Shown here: in pieces, positions 1 through 9,400 of the stretch
How positions within the stretch are numbered: position 1 is the stretch's first letter
Layout of the letters: every line of letters starts with the position of its first letter
NCBI RefSeq assembly: GCF_011320115.1
Contig: NZ_JAANOZ010000019.1
Coordinates: 1-43,764, forward strand
DNA length: 43,764 bases
Reading direction: 5' to 3'
DNA from: Croceibacterium segetis
GTDB lineage: Bacteria > Pseudomonadota > Alphaproteobacteria > Sphingomonadales > Sphingomonadaceae
The notes under the pieces: generated by a model
Told to the model about the DNA's origin: nothing
The model's input: the letters and a program-made list of their open reading frames with translations, nothing else
The model's database searches: none
Program-made: the position numbers and the translations under genes

Positions 1-2
1 GC

Positions 3-365
3 GCCGGTTCGCTGGCCGGCAACGCCTCGGGCAGCGGCTACGGCGCCGCGAACGGCTCAGCCGGCTACGCGTCGGGCGCGCTCGCCGCGGCAGGCAGCGC
101 GGCGGCCGCGGGCCAGGGCGCGTTCTCGGTCGACAAAGGCATGAGCGTGCTCGACGCCAGCGGCGACAAGATCGGCAAGGTCCAGCAGGTGATCGCCGAC
201 GGCCGCGGCCAGGTGCAGTCGCTGCTTGTCAAGGTCGACGGCGCCAAGGCCATGCTGCCGGCGAGCAACTTCCAGGCCGGCGGCAACGGCAACGCCGTGA
301 TCTCGGCGATGGGCGAAGGCACGATCAAGCAGGTCGCCCAGCAACAGGACAGCTCGGGTCAGTAA
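3..365 (+). CDS. PRC-barrel-like protein, C-terminal part (5' end outside window)
   Basis: The reading frame is open from the first bases and ends in TAA at 363-365, giving 120 visible residues without the true start. The first ~45 residues are Gly/Ala/Ser-rich low complexity. The next ~75 (MSVLDASGDKIGKVQQVIAD, then a stretch ending in a Gln-rich tail) look like a PRC-barrel-type small beta fold, as found in sphingomonad envelope or stress proteins. The ATG at 141 lies inside the open frame and is unlikely to be the real start. It converges with the GH3 gene and the two are separated by a strong hairpin terminator. The function is not known; the PRC-barrel assignment rests on the local pattern only. 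Confidence 0.6.
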   Translation, partial: AGSLAGNASGSGYGAANGSAGYASGALAAAGSAAAAGQGAFSVDKGMSVLDASGDKIGKVQQVIADGRGQVQSLLVKVDGAKAMLPASNFQAGGNGNAVISAMGEGTIKQVAQQQDSSGQ

Positions 366-401
366 CTCCCCCCGTCCCCCTTGACTGATCCCGAGTGCCC
401 C

Positions 402-437
402 GCGCCCGGAACGGATTTCCTCCTCCGTTCCGGGCGC
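402..437. terminator. Bidirectional hairpin terminator
   Basis: A perfect 14-bp inverted repeat (GCGCCCGGAACGGA at 402-415 with its complement at 424-437) encloses an 8-base loop. It lies between the convergent PRC-like and GH3 genes, so it can serve both. The plus-strand side is followed by a short T-rich stretch. Confidence 0.8.
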
Positions 438-448
438 TTCCTTGTGTC

Positions 449-3133
449 TCAGTGAGCCGGCACCTCGATCGTCTCATGCCAGACGATGTCGCGCGACGAG
501 GCGCCGACCATGACCTCGTAGGTTCCGCCCGACACCCAGCCCGGCTTGCCCGGGTCCCAGTAGCGGAAGGCCTCAGGCGGGAGCGGAATCTCGACAAGCT
601 GCTCCTCCCCGGGCGCGAGGGCAAGGCGGGCGAACCCTTTGAGTTGCCTGGGCGGCTCGCGCGCGGCTTCGGGAAAGCCGAGATAGACCTGCGGCACCGC
701 GCTGCCGGGGCGCAGGCCCTGGTTGCGCACGCGAACGGCCACGACCTTGCCACCGTCCGGGCTATCCGCCACGCGCACGCCTTCGAGCGCGACGTCGCCG
801 TAGCCCAGCCCATGGCCGAATTCGAATAGCGGCCGCTGGTCGTGCGCATCCCAGAATTGGTAACCAACGTTGACCCCCTCATCGTAATACGCCTCGGCGA
901 GCCGCCCGGTGGCGGGATCGGCGAGCCCGGGAAACTGGTGCCGCTGCGTGCCCGGCCCTTGGGTCTCGTCGGCCGGGAAAGTTACCGGAAGCCTCCCGCC
1001 GGGCTCGGCGTCGCCGAACAGCATCGCCGCGACCGCCGGACCGAAGGCATCGCCCGGCATCCACGTTTCCATCACCGCGGCCACCTGGCCGAGCCACGGC
1101 ATCGCCACCGGCCCGCCGGTGCTCAGCACGACGACGGTGTTGGGATTGGCCGCGGCGACGGCCTCGATCAGCCGGTCCTGATCGGCCTGGAGCGACAGGC
1201 TCGAACGGTCCATCCCCTCGCCGACGCGCTCGCCGGCGAAGACCACCGCGACATCGGCCTGCCTGGCGACCTCGACCGCCTGGGCGATCAGGTCGTCGGG
1301 CGGAGCATGGCCGACGCGCAGCGTCAGCCCCATCTCCATCCCGAACATCTCCATCCGCTGGTCGCGAAGCGCGCTGCGCGGGGTGTAGTCGATCTCCAGC
1401 GCGACCCGCTTTCCCGCTTCGAGCTCGAGGTTGGCGTAAACCGCGTTGCCGAAATCGGCGACCTCGAACCCCCCGGCCGGCTTGCCGTCGACCAGCAGCC
1501 GCGCGCTGCCCGAGCCGTGCAGCGTGAAGCGATGCACGCCGCTCTCGGCCGGCGCGAACGTGGTCGTGTAACGGACGGACCACTGGTTGTGCGCGGGCAA
1601 GCCGTCGACTGCCGGCGCCTTGTCGAGCGAGGGATCGGCGACCACGGCGCGGGCGATCGGGGCGGCGGAGAAATCGAGGTTCGGATTGGCGAAGTACTCC
1701 GCCCGCCAGCCGGGCTCGTCGCCGCTGCTGACTTGCGCCGCATCGAACGGCGGCAGCGCGCCGAGGCCGAGCGTGCCGTCGGCATGAGTCACGCTGATGC
1801 GGCTGCCCGCGCGCGCTTCCACCGCCGGCAGGACCGGCGCGAGATGCACCGGCTTCACGTAAGGGGAGCCCTGCTCGACCACGGTCGCCCTGTCGGTCGC
1901 CTGCGGGCCGATCAGTGCGACCGACCTGACCAGCTTGCCGAGCGGCAGGATGCCGCCGTCGTTCTTGAGCAGCACCGTCCCGGCGGCGACGATCTCGGCG
2001 GCTGTGGCGCGGTGTTCGGCCGTCGAGACGTCCGGGAGGCCCTTGCCCGGCGGATCGTCGTACTGGCCGAGGCGGAACAGCGGGATCAGCCGGCGCAGGA
2101 TCATGTCGTCGATCCGTGCCTCGGGAACATCGCCGTCGCGCACTGCCTGGGCGAGCGGCTTCTCGCTGGCCAGCGCGGCGTTGAACGGCGACGGGCCGAA
2201 CGATCCGCTGTCGAGCCCGGCGATGACGGCGCGGGTGATCGAGCGCTGGGCGCTGGGGAAGTCCGGCCCGACGCTGCCGTCGAAGCCCCACTCGCGCTTG
2301 AGGATGTCGAACAGGTGAGCGTTCTCGCAGGCGTAGGTGCCGTTCACGCGCGGGAACGAGCACATCGCCGCGCCTGCCCCACCCCGCTTCACCGCCACCT
2401 CGAACGGCGGCAGGTAGATTTCGCGCAGTGCCTTCTCGCTGATGACGTTGTCGACCGTCTGGGCAGACCCGCTCGGCTGGTCGCCCACGCGGCCGGCTTC
2501 CTGGGTGTAGGCGGCGTAATGCTTCATGGTCACGTTCACGCCGTGGTCGCTGATCGCGCGCACCTCCGGCCCCGCCATCGCGGCGGCGAGGAACGGGTCC
2601 TCGCCCATGCTCTCGCTGAGCCGCCCGAAACGCCAGGTCCGCGCGGTGTCGAACGCCGGGCCGAGGATCGTGCCGAGCCCGGCGGCGCGAAACTCCTCGC
2701 CGAGAACGGTGCCGTACTTCGTCGCCATCGCCGGATCGAAGCTGGCGGCAACGGCGATCGGCGACGGCAGCGCGGTGGCCGCGCCGCGCACGAGGCCGGC
2801 TGGGCCGTCGGAGCCTGCGATCGCCGGAATCCCCAGCAACTTGGCGACATCGCGCCCGTCGGTCGGCTGGTTCGGCGGCGGCGGCGAGAGAAAGCGCAGC
2901 TTCTCGTCGAGAGTCTTGAACTCGGCCAGCGCGTAGCGGGCGCGGCATTCGGGCGCGTAGCCCTTGTTGGTCCACGGCCGGGCTTCGCCCTCCGCCGCCT
3001 TGCACTGAGCATCCTGCGTGGCCCAGAGCTCCGCCGAACCCGAAGTCTGCGCCGCCGCAACGTGAGCGAAGGCTGCCAGAAGCATTGCCCCGGCAAGCCG
3101 CGATGTCACCTTCCAGGGTGACAAAGGCGACAC
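449..3133 (-). CDS. Secreted beta-glucosidase, glycoside hydrolase family 3, with PA14 domain
   Basis: Predicted exo-acting beta-glycosidase that releases glucose or similar sugars from beta-linked oligosaccharides, exported to the periplasm or outside. Domain order: signal peptide (about residues 1-29, ending AHVAAAQ), N-terminal TIM-barrel with a motif like KHYAAYTQEAG and a nucleophile region GSVGPDFPS (Asp near residue 291), a C-terminal sandwich domain interrupted by a PA14 module (~474-555, starting GWRAEYFANPN), and a C-terminal Fn3-like domain (~800-894). Length 894 aa is usual for GH3 enzymes with PA14. I chose the GTG at 3133 because GAGGG lies 7 bases upstream and the resulting signal peptide is good. 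GTG 3109 and ATG 3085 are alternatives, and the longer open frame to 3349 is not supported. Interleaved inverted repeats cover this start. Confidence 0.9.
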   Translation of the reverse strand: MSPLSPWKVTSRLAGAMLLAAFAHVAAAQTSGSAELWATQDAQCKAAEGEARPWTNKGYAPECRARYALAEFKTLDEKLRFLSPPPPNQPTDGRDVAKLLGIPAIAGSDGPAGLVRGAATALPSPIAVAASFDPAMATKYGTVLGEEFRAAGLGTILGPAFDTARTWRFGRLSESMGEDPFLAAAMAGPEVRAISDHGVNVTMKHYAAYTQEAGRVGDQPSGSAQTVDNVISEKALREIYLPPFEVAVKRGGAGAAMCSFPRVNGTYACENAHLFDILKREWGFDGSVGPDFPSAQRSITRAVIAGLDSGSFGPSPFNAALASEKPLAQAVRDGDVPEARIDDMILRRLIPLFRLGQYDDPPGKGLPDVSTAEHRATAAEIVAAGTVLLKNDGGILPLGKLVRSVALIGPQATDRATVVEQGSPYVKPVHLAPVLPAVEARAGSRISVTHADGTLGLGALPPFDAAQVSSGDEPGWRAEYFANPNLDFSAAPIARAVVADPSLDKAPAVDGLPAHNQWSVRYTTTFAPAESGVHRFTLHGSGSARLLVDGKPAGGFEVADFGNAVYANLELEAGKRVALEIDYTPRSALRDQRMEMFGMEMGLTLRVGHAPPDDLIAQAVEVARQADVAVVFAGERVGEGMDRSSLSLQADQDRLIEAVAAANPNTVVVLSTGGPVAMPWLGQVAAVMETWMPGDAFGPAVAAMLFGDAEPGGRLPVTFPADETQGPGTQRHQFPGLADPATGRLAEAYYDEGVNVGYQFWDAHDQRPLFEFGHGLGYGDVALEGVRVADSPDGGKVVAVRVRNQGLRPGSAVPQVYLGFPEAAREPPRQLKGFARLALAPGEEQLVEIPLPPEAFRYWDPGKPGWVSGGTYEVMVGASSRDIVWHETIEVPAH

Positions 3134-3216
3134 CCTGTCACCCTCACTGTCGCCTTGTATTTTCTTATCTTTCCAAAGAGTTATCGTAGAAAAGGAGACA
3201 CGGCGACAGGGTGACA
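3116..3216. repeat. Interleaved GGGTGACA / AAGGCGACA inverted repeats upstream of the GH3 gene
   Basis: GGGTGACA (3116-3123) pairs with TGTCACCC (3136-3143). AAGGCGACA (3124-3132) pairs with TGTCGCCTT (3148-3156). The arms alternate (B', A', B, A), so the two hairpins either exclude each other or form a pseudoknot. A further GGCGACAGGGTGACA lies at 3202-3216. On the GH3 (minus) strand one arm contains the Shine-Dalgarno GAGGG and another touches the GTG start at 3133. It may be a translational control element, a protein-binding cluster or a genomic repeat family. Confidence 0.7.
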
Positions 3217-3384
3217 CTCCGCGCGGAAAATGTCGATCCGCGCGATGGCCCACACGGCGATGAGAATACGGGAGCGATCGCCGAATCAACGCCATGCTAC
3301 GAACATAAGCAGAACGGGCGCGTGTAGGAAAGCTGTTTCGCCCCGACATCGGGGCACGTGCCGCGGCGCTGACCGCGTGGCGGC

Positions 3385-5337
3385 TCAGCCGCTCGGATGG
3401 TAAAAGTCATACACTGCCTGCGCGACGGCCTCGCTCACGCCGGGCGCGCGCTTGAGGTCTTCAAGGGCGGCGGCACGAACCTTTCCGGCGGTGCCGAAGT
3501 GCAGCAGCAGCGCGCGCTTCCGCGCCGGCCCGATGCCGGGGATTTCGTCGAGCGGGCTGGCGCTGATCGCCCGGCTGCGCTTGGCGCGGTGGGCGCCGAT
3601 GGCGAAGCGGTGAACCTCGTCGCGCAGGCGCTGGAGATAGAACAGCACCGGGCTGTTGGTCGGCAGCGTCTTCTCCCGGCCATCGGGAAAATGGAACACC
3701 TCGCGCCCCTCGCGGCCGTGGTGCGGGCCCTTGGCGATGGCGATCAGCGGCACGTCCTCGATGCCGAGGTCCTCGAGCGTGTCGCGCACACTCGACATCT
3801 GCCCCTTGCCGCCGTCGATCAGCACCAGGCCGGGCCAGGTGTCGCCGTCGCGGTCCGGGTCTTCCTCGAGCGCGCGCCCGAAGCGGCGGCGCATGACCTC
3901 GCGCATCATCCCGAAGTCGTCGTCGCTCTGCGCGCCCTTGATGTTGAACTTGCGGTACTGGCCTTTCTGGAAGCCGTCCGGCCCGGCGACGATCATCGCC
4001 CCGACCGCCTTGGTGCCCTGGATGTGGCTGTTGTCGTAGACCTCGATCCGCCGTGGCTCCTCCGGCAATTCGAGGAACTCGGTCAGTTCGCGCAAGGTGC
4101 GCGCCTGGGTGCCGGTTTCGGCGAGGCGGCGGTCGAGCGCTTCGGCGGCGTTGCGGCTCGCCTGCTCCATCAGCCGGCGGCGGTCGCCGCGCTGGGGAAC
4201 GCTGATCGACACCTTGTGGCCGGTGGCCTCGCATAGCGCTTCCTCGAGCAAGGCGCGCTCGGGCAACTCGCGGTCGACCAGGATAGTGCGCGGCGGCGGC
4301 ACTTCCTCGTAGAACTGCATCAGCGCGCGGGCGAGCACCTCGGCTTCGGGCACGTCGGCGATGTGCGTGGGGAAGAATGCGCGATGGCCCCAGTTCTGCC
4401 CGCCGCGCACGAAGAACGCCTGGATGGCGATCTGCCCGCCCTTCACGGCCAGGGCAAAGACGTCGGCGTCGCCGACGCCCTCGGCGTTGATCGCCTGGCT
4501 GCCCTGGATGAAGGTTGCCGCGCGCAGTCGGTCGCGCAGCATGGCGGCGCTTTCGAAGTCGAGATTGGCCGAGGCGGCCGCCATCTGGCTCTCGATCTCC
4601 TTCTGCACCGCGCCCGACTTGCCGCCGAGGAAGTCCTTCGCCTGGCGGACTAGCTCGGCATAGCCGGCCTCGTCGATCCGCCCGACGCACGGCGCCGAGC
4701 AGCGCTTGATCTGATAGAGCAGGCACGGTCGGTCGCGGCGGGAGAAAAAGCTGTCGGTACAGGATCTTAAGAGGAACAGCTTCTGCAGCGCGTTAATCGT
4801 CGTGTTGACCGATCCGGCGCTGGCGAAGGGGCCGTAGTAGTCGCCCTTGGCCTTCCGCGCGCCGCGGTGCTTCATGATCCGCGGGAAGGCGTGGTCGGCG
4901 CGCAGGAGGATGAAAGGAAAGCTCTTATCATCCCGCAACAAGACATTGTAAGGCGGGCGAAATCGCTTGATCAGCTGCGCTTCGAGCAGCAGCGCCTCGG
5001 CTTCCGAATTGGTAGTGACGATCTCCATCGATCGCGTCTGGCTGACCATCCGCTGCAGCCGGCTCGAGAGGTTGGTGACCTGGCAGTAGTTCGCCACGCG
5101 GTTCTTCAGCGCCCGGGCCTTGCCGACGTAGAGTACATCCCCTCGCGCATCGAGCATGCGATAGACCCCGGGCTTGGGCTTGAGCGTCTTCACGGTCCCG
5201 CGGATCGCGTTAACCCCGGCCGCGAGGTCGGGCTGCGAATCCCCTTTCACCGTGTAGGTCGCACGGTCCTCGTTGAAGCGCTCGGCGCCTTTCGGGTGCG
5301 GCGGGGTTCCTGCGGGCGTGCGGGGCATGGGCAGCAC
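3385..5337 (-). CDS. uvrC: Excinuclease ABC subunit C
   Basis: UvrC makes the two incisions flanking a DNA lesion in nucleotide excision repair, acting in the cytoplasm with UvrA and UvrB. The 650-aa protein shows the GIY-YIG nuclease (KPGVYRMLDARGDVLYVGKA, ~residues 55-85), a Cys cluster including CLLYQIKRCSAPC, a UVR motif for UvrB contact (LDFESAAMLRDRL, ~245-275), the RNase H-like second nuclease (EVYDNSHIQGTKAVGAM, then VLIDGGKGQ), and a C-terminal helix-hairpin-helix pair (IPGIGPARKRALL ... PGVSEAVAQAVYDF). It has a ~50-residue N-terminal extension beyond the usual ~610 aa. It lies 22 bases downstream of the AI-2E permease gene on the same strand, so cotranscription is likely. Confidence 0.97.
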   Translation of the reverse strand: MLPMPRTPAGTPPHPKGAERFNEDRATYTVKGDSQPDLAAGVNAIRGTVKTLKPKPGVYRMLDARGDVLYVGKARALKNRVANYCQVTNLSSRLQRMVSQTRSMEIVTTNSEAEALLLEAQLIKRFRPPYNVLLRDDKSFPFILLRADHAFPRIMKHRGARKAKGDYYGPFASAGSVNTTINALQKLFLLRSCTDSFFSRRDRPCLLYQIKRCSAPCVGRIDEAGYAELVRQAKDFLGGKSGAVQKEIESQMAAASANLDFESAAMLRDRLRAATFIQGSQAINAEGVGDADVFALAVKGGQIAIQAFFVRGGQNWGHRAFFPTHIADVPEAEVLARALMQFYEEVPPPRTILVDRELPERALLEEALCEATGHKVSISVPQRGDRRRLMEQASRNAAEALDRRLAETGTQARTLRELTEFLELPEEPRRIEVYDNSHIQGTKAVGAMIVAGPDGFQKGQYRKFNIKGAQSDDDFGMMREVMRRRFGRALEEDPDRDGDTWPGLVLIDGGKGQMSSVRDTLEDLGIEDVPLIAIAKGPHHGREGREVFHFPDGREKTLPTNSPVLFYLQRLRDEVHRFAIGAHRAKRSRAISASPLDEIPGIGPARKRALLLHFGTAGKVRAAALEDLKRAPGVSEAVAQAVYDFYHPSG

Positions 5338-5359
5338 ATAGGCAAACCCGCGCCGTTCG

Positions 5360-6412
5360 TCATCCCGGCTCCGGATCGCGTCCCGGCACGTGGGTCGGCG
5401 TGTGCAACGCTTCTTCGACCCACAGCCGCTTGACGAGCACCAGGCCCACGACCAGCAGCGGCGAGGAGAAGACCAGCCCGATCGGTCCGAACAACATGCC
5501 GCCGGCGATCACTCCGAATACCGACACGGCAGGCGGAAGCGAAACTGTGCGCTGAGCGGCCAACGGAGCGACGAAAGCCGCCTCTACCCAATGGACCACC
5601 AGCATCACCGCCATGCTGAGCCACAAGGTCTCGGGTCCTTTCGTTGCCGCGACCAGCGCCACCGGCACCATGGAAATGATCGGGCCGAGATACGGAATCA
5701 GTTCGAACAATCCGGCGATCAGCCCCAGCCCTGCCGCCGACGGCACGCCGACCAGCCACAAGCCGACCCCGCAGAACACGCCGATGAACACCATCACCAC
5801 GAACAGCCCGATCACCCACTGGCGCACAGCCAGCCCTGCGTCGATCAGGGCCTCGTTGGCCAGCGGCCGGTGCCGGCGGGGAAACATCAGGGCCAGCCCG
5901 CGACGATAAAGCCCGGGATCGGCGGCGATGAAGACGATTCCGAAAAGCACCACCACCAGGTCGATCGCCACCGTGGTCACCCAGTTGAGCGCTCCGACGA
6001 GCTTGGGCACGAAATTGTCGGTCGGCACCCGGGCGCCCTGCATCGCCGCAGCGACGTCCTTGCCGCCGGGAAAGCCCGAGATGCTCACGCGCAGGCCGTC
6101 CCAGCTGTCGCGCAAGGTCTTCGCGACGGCGCCAAGATCGGTCTGCAGCTGCGAGCCGAACAGCCAGCCGAAGCCGGCGAACAGCGCGATCACCAGCAGC
6201 ACCGCCAGCGACAGGCTCCCCTTTCCGTTCAACGGCGTGCGTCGCTCGATCGCATCGGCCAGGCCACGCAACAGCGTCGCCACGACCACCGCGCCGAAGA
6301 TCAGGATCAGCAGGTCGAGCAGGCGCAGCAGCACGAGGACCAGCAGCACCACCAGCGCAGCGGCGATCAGCGACTTGACGACAAGCCGGAACGAAGTGTC
6401 GCGCGCGTCCAC
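5360..6412 (-). CDS. AI-2E family (PerM/YdgG-like) inner-membrane permease
   Basis: A 350-aa integral membrane protein with about eight hydrophobic segments, among them SLIAAALVVLLVLVLLRLLD near the N terminus and the family motif region LFELIPYLGPIISMVPVALVA (~residues 235-255). The family includes E. coli TqsA and Na+/H+ antiporter-like members, so the transported substrate cannot be named; AI-2 export is only one documented activity. The start is GTG at 6412, with only a weak GGGA upstream. It precedes uvrC on the same strand. A second family member sits at 30580-31650. Confidence 0.88.
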   Translation of the reverse strand: MDARDTSFRLVVKSLIAAALVVLLVLVLLRLLDLLILIFGAVVVATLLRGLADAIERRTPLNGKGSLSLAVLLVIALFAGFGWLFGSQLQTDLGAVAKTLRDSWDGLRVSISGFPGGKDVAAAMQGARVPTDNFVPKLVGALNWVTTVAIDLVVVLFGIVFIAADPGLYRRGLALMFPRRHRPLANEALIDAGLAVRQWVIGLFVVMVFIGVFCGVGLWLVGVPSAAGLGLIAGLFELIPYLGPIISMVPVALVAATKGPETLWLSMAVMLVVHWVEAAFVAPLAAQRTVSLPPAVSVFGVIAGGMLFGPIGLVFSSPLLVVGLVLVKRLWVEEALHTPTHVPGRDPEPG

Positions 6413-6451
6413 GGTCCCAAAATGGACCGGCGGGAGCGCGGTTCCGCTGAC

Positions 6452-9400
6452 CTAGAACAGCTTGCGGAACTCGACCTGGAACGAACGGCCGTTCGGATCG
6501 ACGAGATAGGGCTGGTAGCGCAGCGGCACCACGCCGTTCTGGTCGGTCACTTTCTGGCGCGCGTCGAACAGGTTGGTCACGCTGAACGACACGCGCGTGC
6601 TCTTGAGGAACGGCACCGCCTTGACCAGCTTTTCCTGCCGCCCGAGATCGGCGAACATCCGCAGGTCGAGCGTGAACAGGTCGCCGAAATGGAGGTCGCT
6701 GCTGCCCGGTGCGCCGGTGCCCTCGACGTGCGTACCGCTCTTGTAGCTGCCGCTCACGCGCGTGCCGAAGCCGTTGTAGAACACGCCGCCTTCGAGGCTC
6801 AGCGTGTGCCGGGCGACGCCGCCGCCGGTCAGCGCGTCGCCGTGCAGCAAGTCGAGGAGCGGGCCGGCCGGGGCGACCAGCACCTTGTTGCCGAGCTCGA
6901 TCGTGTGGCTGAGCGAGAGATTCCAGCGCCCGCCGTTGCCGCCGCGACCGCCGAAGCCGCCGAAACCGCCGCCGGCGCCGCGATTACCGCCCGCACCGCC
7001 GCCGTTACCACCGCCTTGCGCCTGCTGCGCGGGCGGTGCGCCGTTCGCGGGCGGCGTGGCGCCGCCGCCTGGCGCCTGCCCGCCCTGCTGGGCGGCGAGC
7101 TGCGCGGGATCGATGCTGCACACGCGGGTGCGCAGCTGCGTCAGCCGCGCCTGGTCGATCTGCCCGTCGGCGCCCTTGAAGCGGTCGGCGATCTGCGCCG
7201 GCAGCGCCGCCGGGTCGATCGCCTTGTCGGCCGGACACAGGGTCTGGCGCAGCTGGGCAAACCCCTGCGGATTGAAGCCCGCGCCGCCGTTGCCGTTGCA
7301 CACCCGATCGTGGAGCTCCTTCATCCGCGCCGGATCGGGCTTGCCGTCGGGGCCGGTCAGGCGCGTGCGCATCTGCTCGGGCAGTTTCGACATATCGGGC
7401 GGCCCGCCGTTGGCAGCGCACAGCTGCTGGCGGAATTCGGCGAAGGCTTGCGGGTTGAAATTGCCCCCGCCCGCGCCTCCGTTGCCGCCCTGCCCGCCGC
7501 CGGGTCCGCCGAAGAAGAAGAAGCCGCCTCCGCCGCCACCGGGGGGAGGCCCGCCCGCGCCGCCGGGTGCGCCGCCAGGTTCACCGCCGCCGCCGGGACC
7601 GGCGAACACGAAGGCTCCACCACCGCCGCCGCCACCGCCGCCCCCGCCGCCACGGCCGCCGTCACCCTGCGGCTGGCCGCCGATGCGCCCGGAAATATTG
7701 ATGCCGATGCGCAGGCGCGAGGAGTTTTCCTGGTAGAACGTCACCGGCCGCTGGTCGATCGAGACGAGATTGCCGAACGCGTCACGCTGGATCCGGCCCG
7801 GGAACGCCGCCTCGATCTCCGGCGTCAGCACCGGAAACGAGGCGGTTACGTTGTTCGAGCGGTTGCGGAAGTATTCGACCTGAATTCCCGATCGGTCGAA
7901 GAACGGCAGCTGGTAGGAGAGGCCGAGCTTGAGGTCGTGCTGGGTCTCGCGCTTGAGATCCGGGTTGCCGCCGGTGGTGACGTTGGCGAGCACCGTCTGC
8001 CCGGTGGTGAAATCGTACACGGGCACGTTGAAATTGACGATCGTCGGCGCGCCGAGCTGGCTCAGTCCCGGCGCCGCGTCGCGCACGATGTAGGTCGCCT
8101 GGGCGTTGAGCTTTTCCGTGATCCCCCAGTTGAGCCCGGCGCTCCAGTTCTTGAGTGTGCCGAAGTCCGACAGGTGATCGAGCCCGCCGCTGAAGTTGGC
8201 GGTGACGTCGCCGAGGAACGCAAGCACGTCGTCGCGTCGGCTGGCGATCGGCACCGAGACGTTGACGCCGCCATTGAGATTGCCGCGCCTCAACGTGGTC
8301 GGCGCGCCCAGATTGCGAGTGTCGCCGCTGTCGATCCGGTCCCAGTCGAAGCCGGCGTCGAACGTCACCGACGCGTCGCCGGCAGGCAGGTGGACCGGAT
8401 GGCCGATCGCGGTGAACTTGGTCGAGGCGCTGTCAGTCTTGCTCTCGGCGGTGTCGAATCCGGGGTAGCCGACGCCGGTCAGCGGTGCGTCGAGCGCCAG
8501 CGTGCCGGCCCGAGCGGCGGCGACCAGGCCCGCCGTGTCGGCGCGGCGGTCGATCTTGCTGGTGCTGTCGGCGTGGCTTGCGTCGACCGTGCCGGTCAGC
8601 TGCCAATCGCCGGCGTGGGCGTTGAGCGTGCTACCGAACGAGAACGTGTCGGTGCGGGTGCGGCGAGCGAGTGGGAAATCGGTGCCGAAGGTGCGCAGCG
8701 CGGTGTCGGGAACCGCTCCAGGGCCGACCAGCAGCACGCTGTTGAGGCCGGAGAACGACAGGTTGTCGCTGCGCTGGGCCGTGCCGTTGAGCGTCAGCGA
8801 GGCCCCGGCATCGCCGATGCCGTGGGTCCAGTTGCCGGTCAGTTGGTAGTCGCTGTTCTTGGCCACCAGGGTGCGGAACGCCGCTGGATCGGGGTCCGTC
8901 GCCAGCGTCGGAACGATGGTCTGGACGATCGGGCGCTCGGCTTCGGTCAGCGGCGTCGTGTGATTGAGCTTGAGATCGAAGTTGAGCCGGTTCTTGCCGG
9001 CGATGTTGAGCAACGTGCCGTCGAAACCTTCCTTCGAGGTGCCGCCCTCGAACGGCTGGCCGTACTGCAGCTGGGCGCCGCGGCTCGAGAAATTGTCCTT
9101 AAGAATGAAATTGATGACCCGCTGATCGGGCGGAAAGCCATAGCGCTGGGCAACTTCCTCCGACAGCACCTGGACTGTCTTGATCGCCTCGGGCGGATAC
9201 GATTGCATCTCGCGGAAGCTCGACACGCGCAACCCGTTGATCAGGAACACCGGCCGACCGCCGCCGCGCCCGCGGCCGCTGCCGGTTTCGGTCGACAGCT
9301 GCGCCACGAGATCGGCCAGCGAGGCGGCACCGTAGGAGGCGATGTCCTGCTCGTTCAGCTCGACGATCGGCGGCTGCGGCGCCTCGACCGCTCCGCGCAG

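Noticed and set aside
842-3121. 759-codon plus-strand open frame antisense to the GH3 gene
   Set aside because: High-G+C shadow frame rich in Arg and His; the minus strand holds a clear GH3 protein.
7560-7670. Possible CRISPR or minisatellite from repeated GCC/CCG triplets
   Set aside because: The repeats are codon-phased polyglycine inside the TonB receptor; there are no spacers.
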